From positions 221,829 to 285,828 of the forward strand of contig JBGURP010000027.1 of assembly GCA_045132055.1 (NCBI GenBank): DNA of 64,000 nt. Direction: 5' to 3'. This document shows, one piece after another, positions 61,810 to 64,000 of the stretch. Origin of the DNA: F23-D06 sp045132055 (GTDB taxonomy: Bacteria > Bacteroidota > Bacteroidia > Bacteroidales > WCHB1-69). The position numbers and the translations under genes were made by a program. Position 1 is the first letter of the stretch. Every line of letters begins with the position of its first letter. The notes beneath the pieces are model-generated. The model saw nothing but the letters and a program-made list of their open reading frames with translations. It searched no databases and was not told the DNA's origin.

Positions 61810-64000
61810 CTATCTCTTTTCTTTGATACAACGGACGCTGTATCCCACACCTGACTTTCTGTCGGTTTCAAACAGCTCATCGCACTTGTACATAAGACCG
61901 TATGCATAGCAGTGAGCCGTGACTTTCACGCCCTCAGTGGACCAGAAATAGGTTTCGCCATACATGCCTTCATACCGGTCTTTGTTGCCATTATACCAAC
62001 CTGCAGGCAAAGCCGAGAAGCCTGTCGTATTGGAACCACCTCCATCCAACCAATAGAGCGGTGATTTCAAAGCGTCAGCGCCATGCGATGCCAAAGTATC
62101 ATACTTTCCAGGTGTAGGCAAGTACCAACCTGCAGGACAAACACCTTGGATATGACCATAACCATTATCTGCACTGTCGCGCACGGCAGACTCGAAACTG
62201 TACAGACGGCCAAAGCGTTCCACATTCTCCTCCACATTTGGAGTCATTCTGCTATAATACTCGTACACGGTAGGAATGAGGGAACAATCGCTATATCGGG
62301 TGGATTTGAGATTCGTTTGCGTCCAACAATCGCAGTCAATACGTACACCTTTATAGACATTGCCTTCGCAATCAATTGCATTCGGACATTCAGGGAATGT
62401 GACATACACATGCTGTTGGCAAGACCTTGGGCCGCAAACAGCATCGTTCAACGTCCAAGTAATCACATTGTCACCCTCGCCAAACATATTACCCATAGGA
62501 ATGTCATTGGTAACCGTATAAGCGGGCCAATCAGCCAATGTGGGGTATTTCCATGTACCAGATGCAGTGTTTGGGGGATAGGGAGTAATATCGATATTAG
62601 AATTCGTGCTATTTATCGTAGGTTCTTGGATATCTGCAGAAGGAATATTCAAAAAACAATCGCCAAAAGCCAACGTATCATACAGATCAGGAGCACAAGA
62701 GATGGTCAGACCATGAGAAGGATGTACAAGAGCGTATCCCACAGTATAACAACCAAAATCATCGTGAACAACCACAACGCGGAAGCCTGCCGGCACGTTC
62801 GTAAACACTGAATCAAGATAGAAATCAACACCTGCATTTACAGAATAATATAACTGAGAATAGCCACCTGAGGCCTCCACTGCGATAACACCATCATTAC
62901 CACATGTCTCATTGGTAACAATCGGATTAACTTGAATATTGCAACCCTCGATCAAAAAACTTATTTTTACAATACTGTCGCACCCATTTGAAGCGGTTGT
63001 ACTATAAGTATAGTTACCAGGGCCCGTAATGTTAATTCCGTTCCACAAAAACGGGAAATGTGTACCTGAATGCACTGTTTCCTCCAAAACAGTCACGTAT
63101 GAAGGACGTATCGTCAAGTGCAAGGTCACCACAGAGTCGCAACCGTCATGATTACCACCCACTATCGTATAGGTCGGATCAGTAGCAGGAGTGCTTTTGT
63201 AAGTAACACCATGCCAAGTAAAAGAACCACATTCCACTGCCGATGTATCTCCATATGTGGTATGATTAACTGTCAAATGCAAGGTATCCACCTGAGTACA
63301 ACCATGATCGCAAAGGTGTGAATAGGTATAGGTGCCGGATGTGTAGTAGGTGGTACCATTCCAATAATAACTATCACAAGCTGTTCTTGTAACAGACTCA
63401 TGTACCGGATGGTGGACTATCAAATTCAAAGTCACCACTGAATCGCAGCCGGAGGCATTGGTAAAGGTATGCGTCAGACTGTTTGTACTAGAGGTGATGT
63501 TATGATGTTCATACCAGTCGAAAGTTTCGCAAGCCAACGCCAGAGTGTCTCCCGTGTTGGAGTAGCCCAAGGTCAGGTGCAATGTCACCACAGAGTCGCA
63601 ACCTGAAGCATTTGTAAACGTGTGGGTCAGGCTGTTCGTGCTGGTGGTGATATTCGTATGCTCGTACCAATCGAAACTGTTGCAGGCAAATGCCGTCGTG
63701 TCTCCTGTGTTGCTGTGGCCCACCGTCAAGTGCAAAGTAACCACGCTGTCGCAACCGCTTGCATTGGTGAATGTATGCGTCAAGCTGTTCGTACTGGAGG
63801 TGATATTCGTATGCTCGTACCAATCAAAGCGGTCACATGCAAACGCTGTCGTGTCACCCGTGTTGCTGTGGCCTACCGTCAAGTGCAAAGTCACCACGCT
63901 GTCGCAGCCGCTAGCATTCGTGAACGTGTGCGTCGGTGCAACGACAGGGGTTGACGTGTACGTCGTGCCGTACCACGTGAAACTGTTGCAGGCGAACGCC
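61810..64000 (-). CDS. Giant repeat surface protein, C-terminal part, with FISUMP-like end (5' end outside window)
   Basis: The frame is open to base 64000, so about 730 residues are visible and the N-terminus lies to the right. From the window edge there are three to four near-identical 51-residue repeats ending ASGCDSVVTLHLTVGHSN, then more divergent GCDS-type repeats. The last ~190 residues start at CEGNVYKGVRIDCDCWTQTNLK and end GYSVRCIKEKR, with CPAGWYLPT and YFWSTE, the features of the Fibrobacter succinogenes major paralogous (FISUMP) domain. No T9SS sorting domain is seen at this end. It is probably a secreted adhesive protein. Confidence 0.85.
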   Translation of the reverse strand, partial: AFACNSFTWYGTTYTSTPVVAPTHTFTNASGCDSVVTLHLTVGHSNTGDTTAFACDRFDWYEHTNITSSTNSLTHTFTNASGCDSVVTLHLTVGHSNTGDTTAFACNSFDWYEHTNITTSTNSLTHTFTNASGCDSVVTLHLTLGYSNTGDTLALACETFDWYEHHNITSSTNSLTHTFTNASGCDSVVTLNLIVHHPVHESVTRTACDSYYWNGTTYYTSGTYTYSHLCDHGCTQVDTLHLTVNHTTYGDTSAVECGSFTWHGVTYKSTPATDPTYTIVGGNHDGCDSVVTLHLTIRPSYVTVLEETVHSGTHFPFLWNGINITGPGNYTYSTTASNGCDSIVKISFLIEGCNIQVNPIVTNETCGNDGVIAVEASGGYSQLYYSVNAGVDFYLDSVFTNVPAGFRVVVVHDDFGCYTVGYALVHPSHGLTISCAPDLYDTLAFGDCFLNIPSADIQEPTINSTNSNIDITPYPPNTASGTWKYPTLADWPAYTVTNDIPMGNMFGEGDNVITWTLNDAVCGPRSCQQHVYVTFPECPNAIDCEGNVYKGVRIDCDCWTQTNLKSTRYSDCSLIPTVYEYYSRMTPNVEENVERFGRLYSFESAVRDSADNGYGHIQGVCPAGWYLPTPGKYDTLASHGADALKSPLYWLDGGGSNTTGFSALPAGWYNGNKDRYEGMYGETYFWSTEGVKVTAHCYAYGLMYKCDELFETDRKSGVGYSVRCIKEKR
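63405..64000 (-). repeat. 153-bp tandem coding repeats at the right edge
   Basis: The accCGTCAAGTGCAAAGT-type phrase recurs at 63722 and 63875, a 153-bp period equal to 51 residues. Adjacent copies differ at only a few codons, indicating recent duplication or gene conversion. Confidence 0.85.

Overview
The window comes from a Bacteroidota genome, most likely of the Bacteroidales kind. The evidence is the phylum-specific promoter box TAnnTTTG in front of many genes, a complete gldK-gldL-gldM-gldN (porKLMN) type IX secretion operon with a porP-like gene, a secreted protein ending in a gliding-motility-type C-terminal sorting domain, an HU-CCDC81/SPOR protein, a TonB-dependent receptor with a carboxypeptidase-regulatory-like N-terminus, and LPS genes (hldD, kdsB, an LmtA-like methyltransferase). 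Almost all of the sequence is coding. I see no rRNA, tRNA, insertion sequence, CRISPR array or phage gene.

Layout. At 1-13.9 kb everything is on the minus strand: a partial OmpH/Skp-like gene, recQ, hldD, the T9SS core operon porP-gldK-gldL-gldM-gldN (10209 to 4253), and a very large outer-membrane barrel protein just upstream of porP. At 14.0-16.4 kb (plus) lies an operon of a transketolase C-terminal half, an ECF sigma factor, a small membrane protein and a Spy/CpxP-like periplasmic protein. At 16.5-20.0 kb lies the str operon rpsL-rpsG-fusA-rpsJ, which ends abruptly after rpsJ. At 20.1-26.7 kb are an HdrB/HdrA-like redox pair and a three-gene alpha-glucan cluster (debranching enzyme, GT4 glycogen-synthase-like enzyme, GH57 enzyme). 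At 26.7-39.5 kb (minus) are an alanine-dehydrogenase-like protein lacking its NAD domain, tsaE, a GlcNAc-kinase-like ATPase, nadE, a MORN/YwqK-repeat protein, an HMA protein with 14 His-Lys-Cys repeats, a TonB-dependent receptor, acyl-CoA ligase, GT2, a DUF4199-like protein, methylmalonyl-CoA epimerase, an LmtA-like methyltransferase and rplS. At 39.8-45.1 kb (plus) are dnaE and an NfeD/ClpP-type protease. At 45.1-52.0 kb (minus) are umuC, umuD, a 1412-residue T9SS cargo protein and an SDR oxidoreductase. At 52.1-61.8 kb (plus) are a GH16-like enzyme, an OPT transporter, an ATP-grasp protein, a deoxynucleoside kinase, kdsB, an HU-CCDC81/SPOR protein, pssA, a LOG-family protein and holB. The right edge (minus) is the C-terminal part of a giant repeat protein with a FISUMP-like domain.

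How the genes connect. The porP-gldKLMN operon supplies the secretion machine, and the 1412-residue CUB/PKD protein carries the matching type-B sorting domain, so machine and probable cargo are in one window. The alpha-glucan trio builds and trims storage polysaccharide. hldD, kdsB and the LmtA-like enzyme serve LPS synthesis or modification. The HMA/His-Cys-repeat protein sits next to a TonB receptor and looks like a metal-handling unit.

Between genes there are two kinds of dispersed repeat: short palindromes with conserved GAGACG/CGTCTC-type arms and different self-complementary centres, and degenerate TTAGAGA-type or GGGGTTAATGAGGT-type tandem tracts. One of the latter also appears in frame inside the HU-CCDC81/SPOR gene. 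The least explained items are the NAD-domain-less alanine dehydrogenase relative, the Hdr pair without HdrC, the His-Cys repeat metal protein, the large barrel protein beside the T9SS operon, and the palindrome family.
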